Positions 27,701-38,749 of a stretch of 64,000 nt of DNA are shown in pieces; within the stretch, counting starts at the first letter, position 1, and every line of letters starts with the position of its first letter. The notes beneath the pieces are model-generated. The model was not told the origin of the DNA. It worked only from the letters and a program-made list of their open reading frames with translations, and did no database searches. This DNA is from Solea solea (lineage: Eukaryota; Chordata; Actinopteri; Pleuronectiformes; Soleidae). Where the stretch lies: positions 9,919,001-9,983,000 of the forward strand of contig NC_081150.1 in the NCBI RefSeq assembly GCF_958295425.1. The letters are read 5' to 3'. The position numbers were made by a program, and so were the translations under genes.

Positions 27701-30700
27701 TGTCGTCCAAAATTTGACAAAAATGTGATACTAGAGTATGTCCTCCAAATTTTGACAAAAAAGTGATACTAGAGTATGTCCTCCAAATTTTGACAAAAAA
27801 CTCATACTATAGCATATCGTCCATAATTTGACAAAAAAGTCATACTATTGTATGTCGTCCACATTTTGACAAAAAAGTCATACTATAGTATGTCGTCCAA
27901 AATTTGACAAAAAAGTCATACTATAGTATGTCGTCCAAAATTTGACAAAAAAGTCATACTATAGTATGTCGTCCACATTTTGACAAAAAAGTAATACTAT
28001 AGTATGTCGTCCAAAATTTGACAAAAATGTGATACTAGAGTATGTCCTCCAAATTTTGACAAAAAAGTGATACTAGAGTATGTCCTCCAAATTTTGACAA
28101 AAAAACTCATACTATAGCATATCGTCCATAATTTGACAAAAAACTCATACTATAGCATGTCGTCCAAATTTTGACAAAAAAGTCATACTATAGTATGTCG
28201 TCCAAAATTTGACAAAAAAGTCATACTATAGTTTGTCGTCCAAATGTTCACATAAAAGTCATGCTATAGTATGTCGTCTGAAATTTGACAAAAAAGTCAT
28301 ACTATAGCATGTCGTGCAAAATTTGACAAAAAAGTCATACTATAGTATGTCGTCCGATATTTGACAAAAAAGTCATACTATAGTATGTCGTCCAAATTTT
28401 GACAAAAAAGTCATACTATAGTATGTCGTCCAAAACTTGACAAAAAAGTCATACTATAGTTTGTCGTCCAAATTTTGACAAAAAAGTCATACTATAGTAT
28501 GTCGTCCAAATGTTCACATAAAAGTCATGCTATAGTATGTCGTCTGAAATTTGACAAAAAAGTCATAGGTTAGTATGTCGTCCAAAATTTGACAAAAAAG
28601 TCATAGGTTTGTATGTCGTCCAGAATTTGACAAAAAAGTCATAGGTTAGTATGTCGTCCAAAATTTGACAAAAAAGTCATACTATAGTATCTCATCCATA
28701 TTTTGACAAAAAAGTAATACTATAGTATGTCGTCCAAATGTTCACAAAAAAGTCATACTATAGTATGTCCTCCAAATTTTGACAAAAAACTCATACTATA
28801 GCATATCGTCCATAATTTGACAAAAAACTCATACTATAGCATGTCGTCCAAATTTTGACAAAAAAGTCATACTATAGTATGTCGTCCAAAATTTGACAAA
28901 AAAGTCATACTATAGTTTGTCGTCCAAATGTTCACATAAAAGTCATGCTATAGTATGTCGTCTGAAATTTGACAAAAAAGTCATACTATAGCATGTCGTG
29001 CAAAATTTGACAAAAAAGTCATACTATAGTATGTCGTCCGATATTTGACAAAAAAGTCATACTATAGTATGTCGTCCAAATTTTGACAAAAAAGTCATAC
29101 TATAGTATGTCGTCCAAAACTTGACAAAAAAGTCATACTATAGTTTGTCGTCCAAATTTTGACAAAAAAGTCATACTATAGTATGTCGTCCAAATGTTCA
29201 CATAAAAGTCATGCTATAGTATGTCGTCTGAAATTTGACAAAAAAGTCATAGGTTAGTATGTCGTCCAAAATTTGACAAAAAAGTCATAGGTTTGTATGT
29301 CGTCCAGAATTTGACAAAAAAGTCATACTATAGTATCTCATCCATATTTTGACAAAAAAGTAATACTATAGTATGTCGTCCAAATGTTCACAAAAAAGTC
29401 ATACTATAGTATGTCGTCCAAAATTTGGAAAAAAATTTATACTATAGTATGTCGTCCAAAATTTGACAAAAAAGTAATACTATAGTATGTCGTCCAAATG
29501 TTCACATAAAAGTCATGCTATAGTATGTCGTCTGAAATTTGACAAAAAAGTCATACTATAGTATGTCGTCCAAAATTTGACAAAAAAGTCATACTATAGT
29601 ATGTCGTCCAAATTTTGACAAAAAAGTCATACTATAGTATGTCGTCCAAAATTTGACAAAAAAGTCATACTATAGTATGTCGTCCAAATGTTCACATAAA
29701 AGTCATGCTATAGTATGTTGTCCAAAATTTGACAAAAAAGTCATACTATAGTATGTCGTCCAAATTTTGACAAAAAAGTCATACTATAGCATGTCGTCCA
29801 AAATTTGACAAAAAAGTCATACTATAGTATGTCGTCCAAAATTTGACAAAAAAGTAATACTATAGTATGTCGTCCAAATGTTCACATAAAAGTCATGCTA
29901 TAGTATGTCGTCTGAAATTTGACAAAAAAGTCATACTATAGTATGTCGTCCAAATTTTGACAAAAAAGTAATACTATAGCATATATTCCAAAATTTGACA
30001 AAAAGGTCATACTATAGTATGTCGTCCGATATTTGACAAAAAAGTCATAGGTTAGTATGTCCTCCAAATTTTGACAAAAAAGTCATACTATAGTATGTCG
30101 TCCAAATTTTGACAAAAAACTCATACTATAGCATATCGTCCAAAATTTGACAAAAAAGTCATACTATAGTATGTCGTCCAAATTTTGACAAAAAAGTAAT
30201 ACTATAGTATGTCGTCTGAAATTTGTCAAAAAAGTCATACTATAGCATGTCGTGCAAAATTTGACAAAAAAGTCATACTATAGTATGTCGTCCAAAATTT
30301 GACAAAAAAGTCATAGGTTAGTATGTCGTCCACATTTTGACAAAAAAGTAATACTATAGTATGTCGTCCAAAATTTGACAAAAATGTGATACTAGAGTAT
30401 GTCCTCCAAATTTTGACAAAAAAGTGATACTAGAGTATGTCCTCCAAATTTTGACAAAAAACTCATACTATAGCATATCGTCCATAATTTGACAAAAAAG
30501 TCATACTATTGTATGTCGTCCAAATTTTGACAAAAAAGTCATACTATAGTATGTCATCCAAAATTTGACAAAAAAGTCATACTATAGTATGTCGTCCAAA
30601 ATTTGACAAAAAAGTAATACTATAGCATATATTCCAAAATTTGACAAAAAGGTCATACTATAGTATGTCGTCCGATATTTGACAAAAAAGTCATAGGTTA

Positions 30701-33700
30701 GTATGTCCTCCAAATTTTGACAAAAAAGTCATACTATAGCATGTCGTCCAAAATTTGACAAAAAAGTCATACTATAGTATGTCGTCCAAAATTTGACAAA
30801 AAAGTAATACTATAGTATGTCGTCCAAATTTTGACAAAAAAGTAATACTATAGCATATATTCCAAAATTTGACAAAAAGGTCATACTATAGTATGTCGTC
30901 CGATATTTGACCAAAAAGTCATAGGTTAGTATGTCCTCCAAATTTTGACATAAAAGTCATACTATAGTATGTCGTCCAAATTTTGACAAAAAACTCATAC
31001 TATAGCATATCGTCCAAAATTTGACAAAAAAGTCATACTATAGTATGTCGTCCAAATTTTGACAAAAAAGTAATACTATAGTATGTCGTCTGAAATTTGA
31101 CAAAAAAGTCATACTATAGCATGTCGTGCAAAATTTGACAAAAAAGTCATACTATAGTATGTCGTCCAAAATTTGACAAAAAAGTCATAGGTTAGTATGT
31201 CGTCCACATTTTGACAAAAAAGTAATACTATAGTATGTCGTCCAAAATTTGACAAAAATGTGATACTAGAGTACGTCCTCCAAATTTTGACAAAAAAGTG
31301 ATACTAGAGTATGTCCTCCAAATTTTGACAAAAAACTCATACTATAGCATATCGTCCATAATTTGACAAAAAAGTCATACTATTGTATGTCGTCCACATT
31401 TTGACAAAAAAGTCATACTATAGTATGTCGTCCAAAATTTGACAAAAAAGTCATACTATAGTATGTCGTCCAAAATTTGACAAAAAAGTCATACTATAGT
31501 ATGTCGTCCACATTTTGACAAAAAAGTAATACTATAGTATGTCGTCCAAAATTTGACAAAAATGTGATACTAGAGTATGTCCTCCAAATTTTGACAAAAA
31601 AGTGATACTAGAGTATGTCCTCCAAATTTTGACAAAAAACTCATACTATAGCATATCGTCCATAATTTGACAAAAAACTCATACTATAGCATGTCGTCCA
31701 AATTTTGACAAAAAAGTCATACTATAGTATGTCGTCCAAAATTTGACAAAAAAGTCATACTATAGTTTGTCGTCCAAATTTTGACAAAAAAGTCATACTA
31801 TAGTATGTCGTCCAAATGTTCACATAAAAGTCATGCTATAGTATGTCGTCTGAAATTTGACAAAAAAGTCATAGGTTAGTATGTCCTCCAAATTTTGACA
31901 AAAAAGTCATACTATAGCATGTCCTCCAAATTTTGACAAAAAAGTCATACTATAGTATGTCGTCTAGACTTTCACAAAAAGTCATACTATAGTATGTCGT
32001 CCAAATTTTGACAAAAATTTCATACTACAGTATGTCGTCCAAAATTTGACAAAAACGTCATAGGTTTGTATCTCGTCCAGAATTTGACAAAAAAGTCATA
32101 AGTTAGTATGTCGTCCAAAATTTGACAAAAAAGTCATACTATAGTATCTCATCCATATTTTGACAAAAAAGTAATACTATAGTATGTCGTCCAAATGTTC
32201 ACAAAAAAGTCATACTTTAGTATGTTGTCCAAATGTAGACAAAAAAGTCATACTATAGTATGTCGTCCAAAATTTGGAAAAAAATGTATACTATAGTATG
32301 TCGTCCAAAATTTGACAAAAAAGTAATACTATAGTATTTCGTCCAAATGTAGACAAAAAAGTCATACTATAGTATGTCGTCCAAAATTTGGAAAAAAATT
32401 TATACTATAGTATGTCGTCCAAAATTTGACAAAAAAGTAATACTATAGTATGTCGTCCAAATGTTCACATAAAAGTCATGCTATAGTATGTCGTCTGAAA
32501 TTTGACAAAAAAGTCATACTATAGTATGTCGTCCAAATTTTGACAAAAAAGTAATACTATAGCATGTATTCCAAAATTTGACAAAAAGGTCATACTATAG
32601 CATGTCGTCCAAAATTTGACAAAAAAGTCATACTATAGTATGTCGTCCACATTTTGACAAAAAAGTCATACTATAGTATGTCGTCCAAAATTTGACAAAA
32701 AAGTAATACTATAGTATGTCGTCCAAATGTTCACATAAAAGTCATGCTATAGTATGTCGTCTAAAATTTGACAAAAAAGTCATACTATAGCATGTCGTGC
32801 AAAATTTGACAAAAAAGTCCTACTATAGTATGTCGTCCGAAATTTGACAAAAAAGTCATAGGTTAGTATGTCCTCCAAATTTTGACAAAAAAGTCATACT
32901 ACAGTATGTCGTCCAAAATTTGACAAAAAAGTCATAGGTTAGTATGTCGTCCAGAATTTGACAAAAAAGTCATAGGTTAGTATGTCGACCAAAATTTGAC
33001 AAAAAAGTCATACTATAGTATCTCATCCATATTTTGACAAAAAAAGTAATACTATAGTATGTCGTCCAAATGTTCACATAAAAGTCATACTATAGTATGT
33101 CCTCCAAATTTTGACAAAAAAGTCATACTATAGCATTTCGTGCAAAATTTTCACAAAAAAGTCATACTATAGCATGTCGTCCAAATTTTGAAAAATAAGT
33201 CATATTATAGTATGTCGTCTAGATTTTCACAAAAAAGTCATACTATAGTATATCGTCCAAAATTTGACAAAAAAGTCATACTATAGTATGTCGTCCAAAA
33301 TTTGACAAAAAAGTCATACTATCGTATGTCGTCCAAAATTTGACAAAAAAGTCATACTATAGTATATCGTCCACATTTTCACAAAAAAGTCATACAACAG
33401 TATGTCGTCCAAAATTTGACCAAAAAGTCATACTATAGGATGTCATTCAAAATTTGACAGAAAGGTCATAGTATAGCATGTCGTCCAAAATTAGACAAAA
33501 AAGTCATAGTATAGCATGTCGTCCAAAATTAGACAAAAAAGTCATACTATAGTATGTCGTCCAAAATTTGAGAAAAAGGTCATAGGTTAGTATGTCGTCC
33601 AAAATTTGACAAAAAAGTCATACTATAGTATGTTGTCCACATTTTGACAAAAAAGTCATACTATAGTATGTTATCCAAATTTTTACAAAAAATTCATACT

Positions 33701-33780
33701 ATAGTATGTCGTCCACAATTTGACAAAAAAGTCATAGGTTAGTATGTCGTCCAAATTTTGACAAAAATGTCATATTTCCT
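18770..33780. repeat. 38-bp palindromic satellite array, about 395 units
   Basis: A continuous head-to-tail array about 15.0 kb long with a 38-bp period. Each unit has the dyad CATACTATAGTATG (a perfect 14-bp palindrome in the commonest type), then TCGTCC, then AAAATTTGAC or AAATTTTGAC, then an A-run leading into GTCATAC. Common variants are CATAGGTTAGTATG (dyad destroyed), GATACTAGAGTATG, CATGCTATAGTATG, GTCGTCT for GTCGTCC, and an AAATGTTCACAT type. The edges (18.8-20.3 kb and 33.1-33.8 kb) are more diverged than the middle, as expected for satellites homogenised by unequal exchange. TAG recurs in every unit, and 38 is not a multiple of 3, so all frames are closed on both strands and no protein is encoded. 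It is not CRISPR: the units abut without spacers and the host is a vertebrate. Confidence 0.97.
21690..23210. repeat. tandem 760-bp higher-order repeat within the satellite
   Basis: The marker variant 'catatattcc' occurs at 21740, 21968 and about 22006, and again at 22500, 22728 and about 22766. Each pair is offset by 760 bp, which is 20 x 38. The intervening order of variant units is the same in both blocks, including the rare 'ccaaaatttggaaaaaaatt' unit. This is two tandem copies of a 20-unit higher-order repeat. Confidence 0.85.
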
Positions 33781-33869
33781 TCACCCCACAGAGTGGGAGT
33801 GAAGGTTTGTTTTTGGTGGCTCTGTGCACGTGTGTCTCTGCTTCCTCAGAGCTGCACTTGCCACTATTA

Positions 33870-33883
33870 CCAACAGATGGCAC
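33870..33883 (+). promoter_or_regulatory. CTCF-like core motif, right of array
   Basis: The plus strand reads CCAACAGATGGCAC, similar to the CTCF core, and lies about 90 bp beyond the last satellite unit. Its orientation is opposite to the motif left of the array, so the pair points outward. This is by-eye matching only. Confidence 0.3.
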
Positions 33884-33902
33884 CAGAGCGTGAATGGGGT
33901 TA

Positions 33903-33935
33903 AGTCTGCCATCCCTGATTGCCTTGTTTCGTATG
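33903..33935 (+). repeat. right copy of the 33-bp flank repeat
   Basis: It matches 18745-18777 with three substitutions. It sits about 120 bp outside the last satellite unit, and after its terminal GTATG the sequence continues into unique DNA instead of satellite. Confidence 0.75.
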
Positions 33936-34839
33936 ATTTAGAATGTTTTCATGTATTTTTAAAAATTGCATGTATTGCTGTAAATCTGGTTTAAGTGAAA
34001 CTAAATAAACTTTAATTATTTAGTCATGGTTTGTAGTTAAATGTTTCCATTTCCATGTTTCCTGTGTATAAACTACACAGACATTATCTATTCTTGCCCT
34101 GCCCTAAAGTACTACATATAAAATAAACAATGTTCAAATGTCGTAAAATTCATTCCTCACTCTGTTCCTGAAAAAAACATGTCACGATACAGTGCAAGCA
34201 AAAAGGAGTTGACCACGCCCCTTAAACTTTGATAGAGGTTGGTTTTGTGACTTTGATGATGTCACTTTTAGAATTTTTGAATTTAAAACCCTATCTCTCC
34301 AGTTTATTTGTCCCTTCTTTTTATTTGACCTTATTTTAATCTCAATTGTCCTTTCACTAAGAACATCCATGCCCCAGTATCCATGTTTCCCTCAACAATC
34401 ATCTCTAATACCCATCCCTTTCACATCTATCTTTTCATAACATCATATTGTGTGCTTTTCAAAAAACACTGCAGCCACTGTTTGTTAACCTTTTCCAAAA
34501 GTGCACTGACTATTCCTTCTCTTAATTTACACATTATGTGAAAATAGAATTATTGGTCTGCAGTTTGTTGGTTTACTGCAATCTTTGCATTGGGGGTTTC
34601 ATAAATGTGATTTGAATAGTTTCTTTCTAATTTACAGGGATTCATTTCATCTTCCATTTTTTACTTAACAACAATAGCAACTTCTGTAAACCTCTTTTAC
34701 TTAGGTTGTTCAATCATCATTCAATCGGTCAAGATGGCATATTCCATCTTTCCCATGAGCTCTCCTAAATAGATTGGTTCTGGCAACACTTGGTGATATG
34801 ATTAGCAAGTGATAAAAGGATAAAGATAAAAGCAACAGG

Positions 34840-34847
34840 TGACGTCA
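34840..34847. promoter_or_regulatory. consensus cAMP response element
   Basis: A full palindromic TGACGTCA sits 80 bp upstream of the ATG at 34928, followed by a CACACACGTC stretch. CREs at this distance are typical of CREM/CREB-driven promoters, including many testis-expressed ones. No TATA box is evident. Confidence 0.5.
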
Positions 34848-34864
34848 CACACACGTCCCCTAAT

Positions 34865-34907
34865 ATGTCACAGGTCTATGTCGTAAGTTGACAAGGACAT
34901 ACTCATT
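34865..34907 (+). repeat. possible degenerate satellite monomer
   Basis: The segment contains GTCACAGGT, then CTATGTCGT, then TTGACAAGG, then ACATACT. In the array the corresponding words are GTCATAGGT, TATGTCGTCC, TTGACAAAA and TCATACT, in the same order and nearly the same spacing. It lies about 1.1 kb outside the array and about 20 bp before the LRRC34-like ATG. Confidence 0.4.
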
Positions 34908-34927
34908 AAGAATGAGGATTTAATGCA

Positions 34928-36142
34928 ATGGAGTTTTACAAAGCTGTTTGTGCCAAATATAAGGTAAAAATCAATTCTCATGTTGTAGAAGTTTTACAGC
35001 GGACAACTGCGACCGAGAATGTCACATTAACAATAACAGGAAACCATCGACTGAGACCCGTTCAGAGACTCGACGACGATGACATTCGCATGCTCGTTCA
35101 GTGTCTGCAAATCAAACAGGGTTTGACGGGCCTTGATCTGAAGTTCAACAACATCACAGATGAAGGTGTCATATACCTTGCTGAACTCTTACAGAAGGAG
35201 AATTCATCTCTGAGCTGTCTGGACCTCATGTTTAATGACATCCTGACAGATGGAGCGAAAATCCTGTGCAGCAGTCTGCAGGGTAACCGCACCTTGCTCT
35301 CTTTAAGGCTCTCGGGTAATAAGATCGGGAACAAAGGAGGGATGCACCTGGCCAAGATGCTGCAGGAGAACGACACCCTGCAGGAGCTGGAGCTGGCTGA
35401 CTGTGATCTGGGCATTCAGAGTATCATAGCGCTCATCATCTCTATGAAAAGCCACAAGGCCCTACGCCGTGTTGACCTCAGCCGACCTCTGCTCTTCAGC
35501 CACCTGGAGGAGTGGGCTGTGCACTGCACAGACATGCTGATGGTGAACTGCATCATTGTGGAGCTCCACCTGGCGAAGATGGGGATGACAGACACTGGGA
35601 TGCAGAGGTTGGCCGAAGGCCTGAGGCTCAACCGCAGCCTGCGCTACCTGGATTTGCGCTGTAACCGCGTGACTCGTGACGGAATCCGCTATCTCGCTGA
35701 GGTGCTCAAGCAGAACCCGACACTTGAGATCATCGACCTGTCATCCAACCGGATAGAGGGTGAGGGCGCCAAGTATCTGAGTGAAGCAATCACCTGTCCC
35801 GGCTGCAGCGTGAAAGAGCTGTCTGTCACCAGGAACAACATCAAGGCAGAGGGTCTGCTCGCTTTGACTCAGGCGATGACGGCAAACAAAACTCTGACAC
35901 ACATCTACGTGTGGGGGAACCACAAGGACGAGCCTGTCTGCAAGGCCTTCAGAGATCTGCTGTCCAGCGGCCGCCTGCTGCCGCAGCATACAGACGTCAG
36001 TGCGTACGAGGTCGATGGTCACATCTATCTTGCTGAGGTCTTCAATGCTTTAAGGAGACATTACAGAACAGACAGTTCCGGTACAGACGACACCTACAAC
36101 TCACTCCTAGGTGACCGACTAAAACCGACAGCATCCACCTGA
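34928..36142 (+). CDS. lrrc34: LRRC34-like leucine-rich-repeat protein, intronless
   Basis: A single uninterrupted 404-codon frame. The protein is built of ribonuclease-inhibitor-type leucine-rich repeats (about residues 60-345, with repeats such as LDLKFNNITDEG, LRLSGNKIGNKG, LDLRCNRVTRDG and IDLSSNRIEGEG). A C-terminal block with HIYVWGN, then a TDV and a VDGHIYLAEV motif, matches my memory of LRRC34 C-termini well. LRRC34 is a nucleolar/germ-cell protein linked to ribosome biogenesis in pluripotent cells. The length is within the family range. Mammalian LRRC34 is multi-exon and sits beside MYNN and LRRIQ4, not beside SGK1. An intact intronless copy here therefore suggests an expressed retrogene or replacement of the parent by a retrocopy. 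The start is the first ATG in frame, in a CAATGG context. Upstream UTR exons cannot be excluded. Confidence 0.85.
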   Translation: MEFYKAVCAKYKVKINSHVVEVLQRTTATENVTLTITGNHRLRPVQRLDDDDIRMLVQCLQIKQGLTGLDLKFNNITDEGVIYLAELLQKENSSLSCLDLMFNDILTDGAKILCSSLQGNRTLLSLRLSGNKIGNKGGMHLAKMLQENDTLQELELADCDLGIQSIIALIISMKSHKALRRVDLSRPLLFSHLEEWAVHCTDMLMVNCIIVELHLAKMGMTDTGMQRLAEGLRLNRSLRYLDLRCNRVTRDGIRYLAEVLKQNPTLEIIDLSSNRIEGEGAKYLSEAITCPGCSVKELSVTRNNIKAEGLLALTQAMTANKTLTHIYVWGNHKDEPVCKAFRDLLSSGRLLPQHTDVSAYEVDGHIYLAEVFNALRRHYRTDSSGTDDTYNSLLGDRLKPTAST

Positions 36143-36425
36143 TCACCAGTCACACAAACTGATTCACTGCATCACGTACAAGTAATAGAAGAAGAAAAAG
36201 GAGAAGTTATGGACGATTTAAGGTCCAGGGTGTAAAATGATGACATCTAATAATAGCATCTTGACGATAGAGCGCAACAAACAGAGGACTCATCATTAGA
36301 TGTGAGGCTTTTACACTGGTGAGAGGAGTTGCACTCTTCAGTCTCTTCATTAGAGTGCATGAATAGGAAACTTTCATTTATTCATCTATGAGCCTCATTA
36401 ATAAATAAAGAAATAAAAAGTAAAA
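36143..36425 (+). terminator. lrrc34: 3' end of the LRRC34-like gene, polyadenylation signals
   Basis: Overlapping AATAAA signals lie at 36400-36405 and 36404-36409, about 260 bp after the stop. An A-rich stretch (aaataaaaagtaaaag) follows that could be a decayed poly(A) tail of a retrocopy. Confidence 0.5.
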
Positions 36426-36621
36426 GTTCAATTCAATCCCTACAATACCAGATCCATTGGTTACCTGTATCATTTTGAGACACATCTACACCACGATGTC
36501 TCCCAGCATAGTAGCGCGCACACACAAAGTATGAAAGTATTACTATCAAACAGTTTAATACATGTGATATAAGACCATCTTCAAGCAATTCAAGTGTTTT
36601 TACAGAGAGACTATCAGAAAG

Positions 36622-36685
36622 CAGAAACTGCGGACACTGGATGTCAGTGTATTTACTCACTGACATCCAGTGTCCGCAGTTTCTG
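36622..36685. repeat. 28-bp perfect inverted repeat, 8-nt loop
   Basis: Left arm 36622-36649 and right arm 36658-36685 are perfect reverse complements over 28 bp, separated by TATTTACT. The arms begin CAGAAACTGCGG and end CCGCAGTTTCTG. Either strand would form a long hairpin if transcribed. It could be a very recent inverted duplication, a small palindromic element or a pre-miRNA-like hairpin. Confidence 0.9.
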
Positions 36686-36689
36686 ATTT

Positions 36690-38640
36690 AGTGCTACAGT
36701 TCAGGTCAGGTCAGTCACAGCTCCAGTGTTGAGTCAGTCTTCACAGCAAAATGTGTCAGAGCAGTGTGTCATTGGTTCCACCAGTTAATGTGGTAACAAT
36801 GGCTTCTTCCATCTTGTTACATGGTGTATGAAGAGTTGTTTTGACACCATGGTCAGGGTCGTGTCACATGGCTCCTTTGAGCGTCCCATGACGGTTCAAT
36901 GTCGAATGCTTCATCTTATACATTTCATGCATGTATAACAAGACGGACGCCTCAGTCTTGCCCTATCCCTACAACCTGTTGACCTATTTGTTGATTTCAA
37001 GTTATTCGTTTCAATTTTCAGAAGACTCTGGAACCTGTTCAGATTAGTTGTGTTAAATTTTGCATGAAATGTATGAGACAAACAAAGCTGCTTTATAACC
37101 CAATTGTGTGAGAGTTGAAAACATGTTCCAGAAAGTCTCCTTCTTTGTGGATTTAGAAACAGACATGGTGTAAACCTGACTGAAAAATGTTGCAGTGGAA
37201 ATGATCAAACCAGCCTTAAAAATGACCATAAGGTTGAATCTAGGGATGAAACAAAGTGCTGTACATCAGGGATAGATAAAATATAAAAATGTGTGACCTA
37301 AGAACAAACAATAAAACAATAAAATACTGTAGAAGACAGAGGTAGACGAGCAGCCTCACACACCGGCGCCATCAGTCGGACACTGGTTCAAATCACTGGA
37401 TCGGATATCTGACAGGTATCAAATCTGATACAATCCAAAAATCTCTTTGAAAATCTCTTTGAAATGACTCTGTGTGATGTATTGTTAACAGCTTCAGAAA
37501 TGGTCTAAAATGACTGCATTGGAGTTTGTCGGACACAAAAAAGTGGTGTCGTCCCATCCCTAGTTGAATGAACAAACATATTATATGAGTGTGATTTGAA
37601 CTTTGAATCCAACATGTTGTCCATGCATTTAAGACATGAGATTAAAAATAATGAGGAAGCAACCTTCCACAACCTTTCAAGATGTGCCGTATATCTGCTG
37701 ACCTACAGCTCAGTCTCCACCCATAGTAACCTCTGCGTCATTACACAACACATGCGGCTGTGCACACTCACGCACCTTTGGCAAACTCAATCGAGCATCA
37801 AGTAGCAACTGCTGAAAACGGGACAACGTTTTCTATACTATAGATCATGCCAGAACAGGAAATAGATCTCCATAGCCAAGTACAAACTGTGCAGAATGTT
37901 GCAGACACATGAGGCTACATTCTGTCATAAGTGAAGCAGCAGGGGCAGGTGTGACAGCTCAGTCCTGCAGCTTTCCTAGAAACAGGCCATGGGAACTGAG
38001 CAAAACAGCAGGTGGCCTCTCCATTTGTTATCCCATGCAGAGGAAGTGACACAGCGTTATTGATCCAGGTGTGTTATAATGCTGGTTCACCCATAGCGAT
38101 GGATACATCGGACACGCATATCTAATCACATGGCAGGAGCTTGAACATGTCGACCTGCTGAAGTTCAAACTGAGCATCATGACGAGGAAGAAATTTGATT
38201 AAAGTGACTTTTGGTCGGAAGGTTTGGTCCTGAGTATTTCACAAAAACTGCTGATCTATGGCAAATTTCATGCACCGCCACTTCTAGGATTTACAGAGAA
38301 GTGTTTGTAAAACTGAAAAAAATATTCACCGCTCTAAATGTTTGTTGACGTGCAGACGAATATCTCTGAACACACATTAACACGTCAAACTTTAAAGCAG
38401 ACCTCACCTAACCTGGTGCCACTCCCATTTCCTGCTTGTTATTTGAGGAAAACAAACATAAACACAGTGAAATGTGAGTGATGGGTGACATGGAGGACAA
38501 CAATAAGCACTTATTAATGAGTAATGATATCATAAACTCAATATTGGTCAAAGGGAATTATGATTACCATAAATGAAAACAATCCTCCTTATGTAGGAGC
38601 TATATCACATTTTACAAGAATATGTTTTATTCATTTATTA
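36690..38640. other. intergenic, LRRC34-like gene to SLC2A12
   Basis: No gene, large repeat or clear regulatory element is recognised. It is AT-rich unique-looking sequence with short open frames only. Confidence 0.5.
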
Positions 38641-38749
38641 ATTGATTGATTTCCCTCAGAACAAAGTCCAGTGGATTGGCAGAATTACACACAATCAGTG
38701 CAAAGGCTGTCAAACGCGTCTGGATCGATAATAATTCACTCCGGGTGTT

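Larger units (their letters stand above)
33781..34839. other. intergenic, right of satellite
   Basis: No gene is seen. It contains a CTCF-like word at 33870-33883, the right copy of the 33-bp flank at 33903-33935 and AT-rich DNA. The stretch 34530-34660 may be an eroded retroelement, but no reading frame survives. Confidence 0.5.

Noticed and set aside
18770..33780. CRISPR-like or coding tandem array
   Set aside because: Units abut without spacers, the host is a vertebrate, and every frame is closed by the recurrent TAG. It is a satellite.
18770..33780. Centromeric satellite
   Set aside because: It is embedded between conserved single-copy genes, only 15 kb long, and I see no CENP-B-like box in the unit. 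A centromere cannot be claimed.
34530..34660. Retroelement reverse-transcriptase remnant
   Set aside because: Some words vaguely resemble LINE sequence, but there is no continuous frame or diagnostic motif.
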